From NCBI RefSeq assembly GCF_900188165.1, contig NZ_FZOS01000025.1, forward strand, positions 1-54,710: 54,710 bases of DNA. Reading direction: 5' to 3'. The first letter of the stretch is position 1; each line of letters begins with the position of its first letter. The notes beneath the pieces were generated by a model, which made no database searches, was not told the DNA's origin, and saw only the letters and a program-made list of their open reading frames with translations. This stretch comes from Edaphosphingomonas laterariae (GTDB taxonomy: Bacteria > Pseudomonadota > Alphaproteobacteria > Sphingomonadales > Sphingomonadaceae). Made by a program: the position numbers and the translations under genes. Positions 34,969-43,300 of the stretch are shown here, piece after piece.

Positions 34969-36062
34969 CGCAGCCTCTGCCACTCTATTTCAACGGCAAA
35001 TTCTACAGCGGTGGCATCCACTGCGGTGTCCACCGCGTTGCCGATCGGCTGATCCGCGAATGCGATGCGCTGCTGGCCGCCATGCCGGATCGGGATCGCC
35101 CGAAGGCGGTGCTGCTGGCGCCCGAGGATGCCGATTGGGTGCCGCCGCTGGAAATCATCGAGCGGCGCAACCAGCCCCGCACCAGCCAGCTGTGGGAACA
35201 GTTCATCCTGCCGACGAAGGCGGCCGATGGCGTGCTGATCAACCTCGCCAACCTTGCCCCGGTCGCGCATCGGCGCAAGGTGATGATGGTGCATGACGCG
35301 CAGTTCCGCTTCCCCGATTGCGGCTATTCGTTGCGCCTGCGCCTCGGTTATCGCTGGCTCGTCCCGGCGATGGCGCGTTCCAGCCGCGCCGTCCTCACGG
35401 TGTCGGAATATTCGCGGCGGATGCTCCACCTGTTCGGCATCGCTGATGAGGAGCATACGCGGGTGGTGCCCAATGGCGGCGATCACATCCTCTCGGTAAC
35501 GGCAAGCCCGGCCCTGCGCACCCGGCTCGGGCTGGAAGATCGTTCCTATGTGCTGCTGTTCGGTCCCACCAATCCGCACAAGAATATCCAGGTCGTGCTC
35601 AAGGCCTTTGCCGACGGCGCGATGGACCCGACCCGGCTGGTAATCGTCGGGCCGGAGCTGGAGCAGTTGAAGGCGGCTGGCCTGCCGGTTCCCGAAGGCG
35701 CGGTGCATGCGGGCCGGCCCACCGACGGCGAACTGCGCGGGTTGATGGCCGGCGCATTGGCGCTCGCTTTTCCATCACGAACCGAAGGCTTCGGGTTGCC
35801 GCTGGTCGAAGCGATGCTGAGCGGCTGCCCGGTGGTCGCCAGCCCCGCCGGCGCCATTCCCGAAGTATGTGGCGATGCCGCGCTCTATGCCGGCGTCGAC
35901 GATCCGGCCGGCTGGCGGGACGCGTTTCGGACGCTGCGGTCCGATCCCTGGCTGCGCGAATGCAAGATCGTCAAGGGCCGCCAGAGGGCCAGCCGCTTCA
36001 CCTGGCGTGCAGCGGGCGAGCAGTTGATGGATGTCGTCATGGAGGTCGCGGGGCAGCGATGA
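34965..36062 (+). CDS. GT4 glycosyltransferase
   Basis: A 365-residue GT-B fold transferase, family 4. Marks are the glycine-rich start (FNGKFYSGGIHCGVHRVADR, about 9-28), VLTVSEYSRRMLHLFGI (about 140-156), LLFGPTNPHKNIQVVLKAF (about 198-216) and the donor motif SRTEGFGLPLVEAMLSGCPVV (split, about 267-287). It is third in the four-GT operon, with an ATGA overlap on both sides. The early N-terminal phrase differs from its relatives, so its acceptor probably differs too. Confidence 0.9.
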   Translation: MTQPLPLYFNGKFYSGGIHCGVHRVADRLIRECDALLAAMPDRDRPKAVLLAPEDADWVPPLEIIERRNQPRTSQLWEQFILPTKAADGVLINLANLAPVAHRRKVMMVHDAQFRFPDCGYSLRLRLGYRWLVPAMARSSRAVLTVSEYSRRMLHLFGIADEEHTRVVPNGGDHILSVTASPALRTRLGLEDRSYVLLFGPTNPHKNIQVVLKAFADGAMDPTRLVIVGPELEQLKAAGLPVPEGAVHAGRPTDGELRGLMAGALALAFPSRTEGFGLPLVEAMLSGCPVVASPAGAIPEVCGDAALYAGVDDPAGWRDAFRTLRSDPWLRECKIVKGRQRASRFTWRAAGEQLMDVVMEVAGQR

Positions 36063-37168
36063 CACGCAGGACGATCGCGATTGCGACCACCACCGACCAT
36101 GGCTACTTCCCGGCGGCCTGCTGCCAGCTCAAATCGGTCGCGGAGCATCTGCCGCCCGATGTCGACGCCCGGCTCCATCTCGTCTGCTGCGATGTCAGCA
36201 TGGATGATATCGACGCGGGGGAGCGTTTCTTCCGGCAGCTCGACGTTCCGGTCGCGATCATCGTGCCCGAATTCGTCGAACGCATGGCCCAGCCGATCAA
36301 CCGCCGCTGGCCCCGCGCGGCCTATCTGCGGCTCTATTTCGACCAGCTGTTCGGGGCGGAGTTCGATCGCCTCGTCTATTTCGATGCCGATACCCGCATC
36401 CGTGCTCCGCTCGATCGCTTGTTCGGCACCGATCTCAAGGGCATGCCAGTCGGCGCGGTCCATGATTTCATCTATTATCTGACGGGCAATATCCGCCGGC
36501 GCCGCCGCGAACTGTTCCTGTCGGGCGATGCGCCTTATCTGCAATCGGGCGTGATGGTGTTCGACTGGCCGGCCACGCTTGCCGATGGCGCGCTGGCGCG
36601 GGCGCGCCGGTTCCTTGCCGATCATCCCGATCGCTGCCAGGAAGCGCCCGATCAGGATGCGCTGAACCACGCCTTCGAAGGCCGCTGGACGCCGCTCGAT
36701 CCGCGCTGGAACCTGCACGAAACCTATCTGAATTTCGGCGGCGTCCTGCCGCCCTTCCTCGAACATTACACCTCCACCAAGCCCTGGTCGAAGCGGCGGC
36801 CGCCACGGTGGCGCGATGCCGCCAGCTGGTATCAGGATGAGTTGCAGGACACGATCTGGTCCGGCTTCGTCGCCAGCCAGACATCGCTGGATCGGGTGCG
36901 CGCGCGGCTCGATTTCCTCAAATTCCGGTTCAAGCCCAAGATCCGCGATACCATCGCCGCTTATGCGCCCGTTCTGCTCGACGCGATCGACGTGCCGCGC
37001 CGGCGGTCCGACGACAAGGAACTGCCCTGGGCGCCCCGAAACCGCCGCGATGTGGAGGATATGGTGCGGGCGCTGGTGGCCGAGGCGGCTGGCGAGCGCG
37101 ATCCCATCCGCCCGCCGGAATCGGTGCTGCAGGGATATGCGTCCGGCCGGTTGATCGGCCTTAGCTGA
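36059..37168 (+). CDS. Family 8 glycosyltransferase (LgtC-like)
   Basis: A 369-residue retaining GT-A transferase of family 8. It has a start IAIATTTDHGYFPAACCQLKS (split, about 6-26), the metal site RLVYFDADTRIRAPLDRLF (DAD, about 103-121), the conserved YLQSGVMVFDW (about 160-170) and the late motif DQDALNHAFEGRWTPLDPRWN (about 199-219). Family 8 enzymes usually add alpha-linked galactose or glucose. It is last in the four-GT operon (ATGA overlap with the GT4 gene). Its stop overlaps the convergent PRODH-like gene by 8 bp. Confidence 0.92.
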   Translation: MTRRTIAIATTTDHGYFPAACCQLKSVAEHLPPDVDARLHLVCCDVSMDDIDAGERFFRQLDVPVAIIVPEFVERMAQPINRRWPRAAYLRLYFDQLFGAEFDRLVYFDADTRIRAPLDRLFGTDLKGMPVGAVHDFIYYLTGNIRRRRRELFLSGDAPYLQSGVMVFDWPATLADGALARARRFLADHPDRCQEAPDQDALNHAFEGRWTPLDPRWNLHETYLNFGGVLPPFLEHYTSTKPWSKRRPPRWRDAASWYQDELQDTIWSGFVASQTSLDRVRARLDFLKFRFKPKIRDTIAAYAPVLLDAIDVPRRRSDDKELPWAPRNRRDVEDMVRALVAEAAGERDPIRPPESVLQGYASGRLIGLS

Positions 37169-38024
37169 CGGCCTTGCCGGTGGACAGCGCGGGCGCGGGA
37201 AGCCCGTCGCGGCGGCCGCTGGCCAGATCGCGCGCCAGCCACCAGGCGACCTTCGGCTGCTTCAGGACGCGCTTGATTGCGTAGGGCACCCACGCATGGC
37301 CATAAGCGATGTAGATGCGCGTCGCGACGCCGGCCTGGCGGGCCTCGGCCACGGCGGCATCCATGGGGTAGCCGTAAAGCAGTTCCTGCACATGGGGCGT
37401 GCCGGTGGCGGCCAGCCGGGCGAAGCAGTCGCGCGCCAGAAGCGGGTTGTGGGTCGCGACCGAAACCTCACGGCTATGGCCGGCAAGCGCCTCCATCACC
37501 GCGCGATAACCCGCACCCGGATCGATATCGGGCGCGCCGGGATCGGGCCATTCGCCTTTGACGATCCGCACCCGCAACCCCTTGCCGGCCGCCCATCGCG
37601 CCATATCGACGGACTTGCGCCAGCGGCCGGGGATGGCGATCCCCAGATCATCGCTGCCGACGGCCTCGATCGCGGCGATGACATCGTCTGCCTGTTCGGG
37701 CGCGTGGGAATCGAGATCGACCGGGATATTGCGGTCGCGGGCAGCGGCGATCACGCGCTGCACAAGATCCGCGCGGTTGCCGAGGCCGGGGATCTTGACC
37801 GACAGATGAGCCGAGAGGCGCCCGCCATCCAGCCGATCGATCAGCCGCAGATATTCGGCCGCCACCTGTTCGGCCGGCGCCGCCTGATCGTGCCAGTAGC
37901 ATAATGTGGTCGCATAGCCGCGCGCGTGGGCCATGCGGGCGACGGCCAGTGCCTCGTCGATCGTCTCGCCAGCGGCGTAGGACCGGGCGGCGGCCTTCAG
38001 CAATGGCCGGACCAGCCCCTTCAC
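37161..38024 (-). CDS. Stand-alone proline-dehydrogenase-like protein
   Basis: A 287-residue protein with the proline dehydrogenase TIM-barrel pattern: a cycle of strands with LSAHLSVKIPGLGNR (about 70-84), IPVDLDSHAPEQADD (about 98-112), RVRIVKGEWPDPG (about 152-164), VATHNPLLARDC and the end YIAYGHAWVPYAIKRVLKQP. The family oxidises proline with FAD; whether proline is the substrate here is unclear. No P5C dehydrogenase is beside it. It begins with GTG at 38024, overlapping the stop of the GNAT gene (GTGA), so the two are translationally coupled inside the EPS locus, which is unexpected for a catabolic enzyme. Confidence 0.8.
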   Translation of the reverse strand: MKGLVRPLLKAAARSYAAGETIDEALAVARMAHARGYATTLCYWHDQAAPAEQVAAEYLRLIDRLDGGRLSAHLSVKIPGLGNRADLVQRVIAAARDRNIPVDLDSHAPEQADDVIAAIEAVGSDDLGIAIPGRWRKSVDMARWAAGKGLRVRIVKGEWPDPGAPDIDPGAGYRAVMEALAGHSREVSVATHNPLLARDCFARLAATGTPHVQELLYGYPMDAAVAEARQAGVATRIYIAYGHAWVPYAIKRVLKQPKVAWWLARDLASGRRDGLPAPALSTGKAVS

Positions 38025-39121
38025 GCGCCTTGCTTCCCGCTTCCGGCGATCCACCGGCGCACCCGCCGCTGGCCGATGACGGCCGCGTCGCGGGTGAAGG
38101 CGGCAAGGCCAACAGCATTGCGCGGGTAATAGTTCATCCGCACCCGTGGCCGTTCCGTTTGGGCCCAGAAGCCGGTCCATGCGGCTGCCTTGCCAAGAAA
38201 TTCGAAGCCCTGAAGTCCGCTTTCGGCCGCGCGGGCGATGCTTTCCAGCATCAGCAACTGCCCCGGCGAACAATGAGCGAATTGCTCGTCATAGCCGATC
38301 TTGAACAGCCAATAGCGGCCATCGCATTCGGCCGCGATCTGCATGGCCGCGATGGCCGGTCCGATCGTCAGGAAATTGATCCGCAAGATGCCATCGGCGG
38401 CGGCGAGTTCGGCATAGCGGCGGAAGAAGCGGCGCTGGACCGGATCATAAGCAAGCGCCGTGCCTGCACGCGCCTTCCAGCCCTTCTCCTCGACCGCGAT
38501 CGCCTTGTCGAGCAGCGCGCCCGCCTCGGCAGGCGACGGCCGGTGGAAATGGAAGCTGACCGGCCCGGCGGCTTCGGCGCGTGCCCGCATCCGGCGGAAG
38601 TCCGATCTGCGGCGCGAACTGAACCGCGCCAGCCCGTCGCACCAACTGGGATCGAGATCGATGAAAGGTGATCCGGCGGTCGGCAGGCTGATGACGATGC
38701 CGGTGGCTTTTGCCTTCGCCGCGAACGCATGGGCGAACGGCGTCTCTGCCGGTGGGTGGCCAAGGCGGACCGGCAGGCCTTCTGCCAGCACCGCGTCGGC
38801 CAGCGCGGCGGCCGCGGCGTCATCCTCGTAGACGGGCTCGATCGGCTCGGCCAGTTCCTCGGCCCCGGCGAGTACGAGCGTCGGGATGGCGCGCGTCCGC
38901 ACGAAGGGGCCGATGCCGCCGCGCGTCATCAAGATATGCGGCCGGGCCGTCGGGTAGATGGTGTCGAGACAGGCCTGGCTCCAGATGAAATGATGCATCG
39001 GCGTGCGCAGGGGCGGCTTCAGCCCGTCCCAGTGCAACCGGGCCGGCATGCCCTCCGCGGGTGCCGCCTGGGGCGGCCATCCCGCCTCGACTTGCGCAAT
39101 CGTCGTCATCGGTTCCGCCAT
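38021..39121 (-). CDS. GNAT/FemAB-like acyltransferase, second copy
   Basis: A 366-residue Acetyltransf_6 (CelD/BcsL-type) protein, related to but distinct from the one at 31598. Visible are PHILMTRGGIGPFVRTRAIPT (split, about 60-80), the central RFSSRRRSDFRRMRARAEAAG (split, about 165-185), VEEKGWKARAG, and the C-terminal half with MQIAAECDGRYWLFKIGYDE and CSPGQLLMLESIARAAESGLQ. The ATG at 39121 or the one at 39109 could be the start; neither has a strong ribosome-binding site. Its stop overlaps the PRODH-like gene. It presumably decorates EPS or a precursor; no acceptor is known. Confidence 0.83.
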   Translation of the reverse strand: MAEPMTTIAQVEAGWPPQAAPAEGMPARLHWDGLKPPLRTPMHHFIWSQACLDTIYPTARPHILMTRGGIGPFVRTRAIPTLVLAGAEELAEPIEPVYEDDAAAAALADAVLAEGLPVRLGHPPAETPFAHAFAAKAKATGIVISLPTAGSPFIDLDPSWCDGLARFSSRRRSDFRRMRARAEAAGPVSFHFHRPSPAEAGALLDKAIAVEEKGWKARAGTALAYDPVQRRFFRRYAELAAADGILRINFLTIGPAIAAMQIAAECDGRYWLFKIGYDEQFAHCSPGQLLMLESIARAAESGLQGFEFLGKAAAWTGFWAQTERPRVRMNYYPRNAVGLAAFTRDAAVIGQRRVRRWIAGSGKQGA

Positions 39122-39184
39122 CAGAGGTCCCGGTGGGCAGCCTAGGGGTGTTGCGCCTGCCGGCGAAGGACACATTGGAGGGGT

Positions 39185-39199
39185 CCCCCCCAAGGAGTA
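39185..39199. promoter_or_regulatory. TACTCCTTGGGGGG box upstream of the second GNAT gene
   Basis: On the minus strand this reads CTACTCCTTGGGGGG, almost the same as the box at 40746 (TACTCCTTTGGGGGA). TACTCCT fits all seven positions of the NarL-type heptamer TACYYMT. It lies about 65 bp upstream of the GNAT start at 39121 and just after the flippase stop. Confidence 0.45.
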
Positions 39200-39200
39200 G

Positions 39201-40706
39201 TCAGGTCGATGCGGGCCGCCGCGCGATCAGCATCCGGGCGAGCTTCAGCAGCTCGGTTTCCGTGCCGGGCCGCCGGCCGGTGGCCAGCCAAAGCAGCAGG
39301 AGCGACACCGCATAGGCGCCGCCCCCCGCTGCGATCAGCAGGAACAGCCCCGCCAGCGTTTCGTGCAAGCCCGGCGGGATCAGGCGCTCCACCGCCAGCA
39401 CCGCGACCACCATGGCGGTGGTCGACGCGAAAATCCGCCAATAGCTTGCAAGCTGCTCGATTATGCCGGCGCCCGCCAGTTGGCGCACCAGTACCAGCGC
39501 GACGCAGACGTCGATCGCGGCCACCACCACGCGGGCCCAGACCACGCCATGCAGCCCCCACAGCATCAGGCCGGCGGCAACGCAGGGAATGCGGACGCCC
39601 AGGCTGATCGCGTCGCGCACGAAAAGCATGCGGGTCTGGCCGACGGCCGTCGCCAGCGGGCCGGTGCCGATCGTCAGGCTCAGGATGGCGTAACAACCGG
39701 CGATCACCTCGACCAGCGGCACGATCATCAGCCATTTTTCACCCAGCGCGATGCGCACGATCGGCTCCGCCACCAGCACGAACCCGATCGCGCAGGGCAA
39801 GGCGATCATCGCGATCGAGCTTTGCGCGATCAGATAGGCCTTGCGCAGCCGATCGGGATCGGTGCGAACATTGGCGAGCCCGGGAAACAGCGCCTGCGCC
39901 AACGGGGCGGTCGCTTCGCGGGTCGGCAGCATCGCCAGATTGTCCGCCATCGAATAAGCGCCCAGGTCGCTCTTCGACAGAACCATGCCGGCCAGCAGCT
40001 GATCGAGCCGCCAGTTGAGCGCCCGGCAGGTCTGGCTGAGGAACAGCCAGGTCGAGAAACCCAGGATGTCGCCCGTCTTGCCCAGGCTGAAGCGGGGGCG
40101 ATAGGGCAGGATGGCATAGCCAAGCGCGGTTGCCGCCACGGTTCCGATCGCGCTGCCGGCCACGATCGCCCAATAATTGTGGAGCCAGATGGCGAGGCCG
40201 ATCGACGCCACGAGGCTTGCGACCTTGGCGGTGATCTGGATGGTCGTAAGCGGGCCGAAGCGCAGCCACCGCGTTTCCAGCGCCAGGCGTGGATTGGGCA
40301 GGCTGCCGATCGCGCTGCTGATGCCGACGACAAGGAACACAGCCGCCAGCCGCTGATCGCCATAGGCATGGGCCAATGGCCAGGCCGCCAGCGCGAAGCC
40401 GCCGGCGATCAGCAGCGATCGGAACAGCGCGAGCGTCCAGGCGGTGTCGATATGGTCGGTGGTGATTTCCTGCCGCTGGATAAGGGCCGATTCCATCGAC
40501 ACCTCGGTCATGGTGACGATGAGCTGGACGAGCGCGATGGCGATAGCCGCGACGCCGAAATCCTCCGGTGTCAGGAACCAGGCAAGGACGATCAGGCTCA
40601 GCAGGCCGGCGGCGTTGACGATCATCCGCGTAACCGCCAGCGCGGCCGCGCCGCGGGCCACGCCAAGTTTCACGTTCACCGGCTGCTGCTGCACAAGGCT
40701 GACCAT
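39201..40706 (-). CDS. Wzx/GelS-type polysaccharide flippase
   Basis: A 501-residue membrane protein of the polysaccharide biosynthesis (MATE/MVF-related) family with about 12-14 helices spread over its length. Examples are LIVLAWFLTPEDFGVAAIAIALVQLIV (split, about 36-62) and the basic C-terminus. The phrase FLTPEDFGVAAIA with a following helix is common to Wzx-type proteins. It would move the lipid-linked repeat unit across the inner membrane. The ATG at 40706 is preferred to a TTG eight codons upstream. It is followed after 79 bp by the second GNAT gene. Confidence 0.9.
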   Translation of the reverse strand: MVSLVQQQPVNVKLGVARGAAALAVTRMIVNAAGLLSLIVLAWFLTPEDFGVAAIAIALVQLIVTMTEVSMESALIQRQEITTDHIDTAWTLALFRSLLIAGGFALAAWPLAHAYGDQRLAAVFLVVGISSAIGSLPNPRLALETRWLRFGPLTTIQITAKVASLVASIGLAIWLHNYWAIVAGSAIGTVAATALGYAILPYRPRFSLGKTGDILGFSTWLFLSQTCRALNWRLDQLLAGMVLSKSDLGAYSMADNLAMLPTREATAPLAQALFPGLANVRTDPDRLRKAYLIAQSSIAMIALPCAIGFVLVAEPIVRIALGEKWLMIVPLVEVIAGCYAILSLTIGTGPLATAVGQTRMLFVRDAISLGVRIPCVAAGLMLWGLHGVVWARVVVAAIDVCVALVLVRQLAGAGIIEQLASYWRIFASTTAMVVAVLAVERLIPPGLHETLAGLFLLIAAGGGAYAVSLLLLWLATGRRPGTETELLKLARMLIARRPAST

Positions 40707-40745
40707 CTTCGCCCCGCGCCGGCGCGGCAAGCTGCTCCGGCAGCT

Positions 40746-40762
40746 TACTCCTTTGGGGGAGG
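40746..40762. promoter_or_regulatory. TACTCCTTTGGGGGAGG box upstream of the flippase gene
   Basis: TACTCCTTTGGGGGAGG lies 40-56 bp upstream of the minus-strand flippase start. TACTCCT matches the NarL-type heptamer perfectly, and GGGGGAG two bases later is a poor inverted partner. It sits only 2 bp from the stop of the glycosidase-like gene. Confidence 0.45.
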
Positions 40763-40764
40763 GG

Positions 40765-42060
40765 TCAGCCGAGCTCGATCAGCAGCGGTTCGTCGGCGAG
40801 GAGCAGGCGGATCGGCTGCCCGGCACGCATGTCCTGTACCGTCCCGGCGACGGGGCGATGGACCCGTGCCATTTGCACCTGCCGGCCGAAATCGGCCGTG
40901 ATCGGCACGGCAGCCGCGGCGATGGGCCAGTTCGCGGCGGCATCCCAGATATCCGGTTCGTTCCAGATCGCGATCATATGCTGGCCGCTGGCCTTCTGGA
41001 GCGGCAGGACATGGGCGGTGGGGGGCAGGCCGGCGATCCGGTAATCCAGCGGCGCGATCGGGAAGGTTGTGGCGTCGCGATGGCGATCGTCGAGGATGCG
41101 CACCAGATTGCGAACGGCCATCGCCGCCGGCTTCGGCCGGAATGCGAAATCGAACAGCCCGAAATGCTTTTCCTGATCGGACAGGCCCGGATCGGCATAG
41201 CTATCCAGCAACTGATAGGGGAAGACGAGCCGCGCGCCGAGCTTGGCGGCCGCCAGGTAGAAATTGACCATCAGCCGGGCGTGCACCGCGTTGCTGACAC
41301 CTTCCCAGCCGCCGACCTGGGCAGCGGACACCAGCGTATGATAGCCGCCCTCGGTGATCGCGAAATCGCGTCCGGGATCGATGCGATCCTGCCCCTGCTT
41401 GTCACGCAGCATGGTGAAGAAAGGCTGGCGGCCTTCGGGCGGATAGAAGTGCAGCGTGTTCCAGTCGGCCTTGGCCGAGCTTGGCGGCCAGTTCGTGTAG
41501 GCGAGCACGGGAATATGGGCCAGCTTCGGATCCGCCCTGACGAGCCGGAACATCTCCTCCTGATAGGCCTGCGCCGCCGCCACGCCGGTCAGGCCCCTGT
41601 AGTGGATGGGGAAGTTGTTCACCTCATTGGGCCCTTCGATCGCCTGGATTGATCCTGGGCTGCGGTCGACAAATCCGCGCAGCCGCGCGACGAGCGCGGC
41701 CGGGTCATGGCCTGTCGAAACGAAGGTGAAGCGGATTCCCGCCGCCGCCGCATCATGGAGGTGGCTTTGCCCCACCGGGTCCGATGCCGGATCGGGCGCA
41801 TGATCGCGCACGCGCGACAGGCCAAGGTAATGCAGCGCTTCGATCACCTTGCGGACATCGGCATATTGGCTGTCGGTATAGTCGATATGCGTGGCCACGC
41901 CGAAGCTGTTGACGACGTCGGCTGCCCGTCGCGTGATGTCCTTGTCGGGTTCCGTCGCGCGTGGCTTGCCGCCCACGCCAACCGCGCCGAACATGCCCGC
42001 TGCGACCAGCGATGTCGCAAAGGCCCGGCGGCCCATTGGCAGGGCGCCGCCCTCAGCCAT
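40765..42060 (-). CDS. Tat-exported glycoside-hydrolase-like protein
   Basis: A 431-residue protein of the TIM-barrel glycosidase superfamily. A Tat-type leader is present (MGRRAFATSLVAAGMFGAVG, twin Arg at 11-12), so it acts outside the cytoplasm. Two candidate catalytic acids are in the right kind of place: Glu146 in IEGPNEVNNF (end of a barrel strand, NE pair) and Glu237 in FAITEGGYH. HFYPPEGR (about 204-211) fits a substrate loop. This is the plan of GH5/GH39-like retaining enzymes, but I cannot assign the family. In an EPS locus it could be a lyase-like trimming or polymer-releasing glycosidase. The ATG overlaps the phytase-like gene by 8 bp. Confidence 0.75.
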   Translation of the reverse strand: MAEGGALPMGRRAFATSLVAAGMFGAVGVGGKPRATEPDKDITRRAADVVNSFGVATHIDYTDSQYADVRKVIEALHYLGLSRVRDHAPDPASDPVGQSHLHDAAAAGIRFTFVSTGHDPAALVARLRGFVDRSPGSIQAIEGPNEVNNFPIHYRGLTGVAAAQAYQEEMFRLVRADPKLAHIPVLAYTNWPPSSAKADWNTLHFYPPEGRQPFFTMLRDKQGQDRIDPGRDFAITEGGYHTLVSAAQVGGWEGVSNAVHARLMVNFYLAAAKLGARLVFPYQLLDSYADPGLSDQEKHFGLFDFAFRPKPAAMAVRNLVRILDDRHRDATTFPIAPLDYRIAGLPPTAHVLPLQKASGQHMIAIWNEPDIWDAAANWPIAAAAVPITADFGRQVQMARVHRPVAGTVQDMRAGQPIRLLLADEPLLIELG

Positions 42061-43054
42061 GCGATCGTGCGCCGGTGGCCGGTGGCATGGGCGCCATCTC
42101 AAGCAGGACGAGAAGCGTGCTGCGCCACAGGCTGAGATCATTGTCGGTCATCAGCCAGATCCGCGTTCGGCCATCGCCTGCGGGTTCGGCCGCCATCGCC
42201 TCGATATTGTCATACCGCCCAATCGGCAGTTGGGCCAAAAGCTCTGTCTCGAACCCATCGCCATGACGGACGAGCCGGACAAGGCGGTTCTCGAACCCGC
42301 GCAGGCGGACGATCCGGGCGAGCAGGAGCAGTGATCCATCAGGCAGGGCTGCGGCCTCCGACACGGCGCCAAAGCCGTTGCTCACCGGAAACGTGATGCG
42401 GCGGTGGCCGGCCAGAGCGATCGCCGACTGGCCGGCTTCAGGCAGCAGCAGCAGCCCGTTCGCCATGGGCGCCAATGCCTCGATCCCATAGTTGAAGGCG
42501 AGCGCCGGATCATGCACCTCGATCCGGGCGAGCGGGTGGTGGATCGTGCGGTCGTAAAGCCATAATTGGTCGCGGTTCTCGAATGCCACCCACCAGCCGC
42601 GGCCGAGCGGATCGGCAGCAATCGCTTCGGAATCGCGATCTTCCTTGATCCTTGGCGAACCGGGGCCGCCGGGCAGATCCCACAGGGTGGCATCGGTGGA
42701 TTTGGCTCCGGGCCGGGGCAGCCGGATCACGACGCCCGTGTCGGCCAGCGCCAGCAGGCTTGCGCCGTCGAGTGCCAGTGCCGAAATTCCACCGAAGCGG
42801 GGCTCATCCGCCTCCACCTTCCACGCGCCGGCCAGTTTCAGCGGACCGGCGGCGAGGGGCGGCAGCGCGATGGCGCGATAGCGGACCGGTACCGTCGCTT
42901 TGGCCCGTGGCTGCCGATGGGGGGAATCGAACAATCGGGAGTGAACAGTCAGCGCCTGGGTGACGACAGCTTCCTTGGCCGCCGGCACCGTGAGCATCAG
43001 CCCGAGCAGGAGAATGCCGCTTGCCATCGCGCCAAGCACGAGCGTCCCCGCCAC
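42053..43054 (-). CDS. Phytase-like esterase domain protein
   Basis: A 333-residue protein of the 'esterase-like activity of phytase' family (PF13449). It has an N-terminal membrane or signal helix (VAGTLVLGAMASGILLLGLML), then a beta-propeller-like body with GISALALDGASLLALADTG (about 87-105), EDRDSEAIAADPLGRGWWVA (about 136-155) and NYGIEALAPMANGLLLLPE (about 185-203). Bacterial members are anchored or periplasmic and mostly uncharacterised. I place the start at a GTG (43054) with GGTGGA before it; a TTG at 43090 is an alternative. It is co-transcribed with the glycosidase-like gene, overlapping it by 8 bp. Confidence 0.8.
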   Translation of the reverse strand: MAGTLVLGAMASGILLLGLMLTVPAAKEAVVTQALTVHSRLFDSPHRQPRAKATVPVRYRAIALPPLAAGPLKLAGAWKVEADEPRFGGISALALDGASLLALADTGVVIRLPRPGAKSTDATLWDLPGGPGSPRIKEDRDSEAIAADPLGRGWWVAFENRDQLWLYDRTIHHPLARIEVHDPALAFNYGIEALAPMANGLLLLPEAGQSAIALAGHRRITFPVSNGFGAVSEAAALPDGSLLLLARIVRLRGFENRLVRLVRHGDGFETELLAQLPIGRYDNIEAMAAEPAGDGRTRIWLMTDNDLSLWRSTLLVLLEMAPMPPATGARSHG

Positions 43055-43139
43055 GCGCAGTCCACCATGAGTCGGTAGCAATTGCGGCAATCAAGCCTCC
43101 TGCACCGGATCCGGCATGTTCTGATGGAGGGTCGGGCAG

Positions 43140-43168
43140 CCGCAGCCGATAGTCAACGCCGGCTGCGG
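43140..43168 (-). terminator. Hairpin between the regulator and phytase-like genes
   Basis: CCGCAGCCG (43140-43148) and CGGCTGCGG (43160-43168) form a perfect 9-bp stem with an 11-base loop. It lies in the 246-bp gap after the regulator's stop, so it may end that transcript. No T-run is present. Nothing else is seen in this gap. Confidence 0.45.
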
Positions 43169-43300
43169 AGCGTGATCAGCGGCATCGGCCGGCAGCCTCT
43201 CCCGCACGCGCGGAGCGGCTGCGGACGGTCGCCCGTGAAGGGGTGGTCGGAACACCGATCTTCACTGCGCCGCCCGCTGCGAAGTCGCAGCCGCCGGTGG

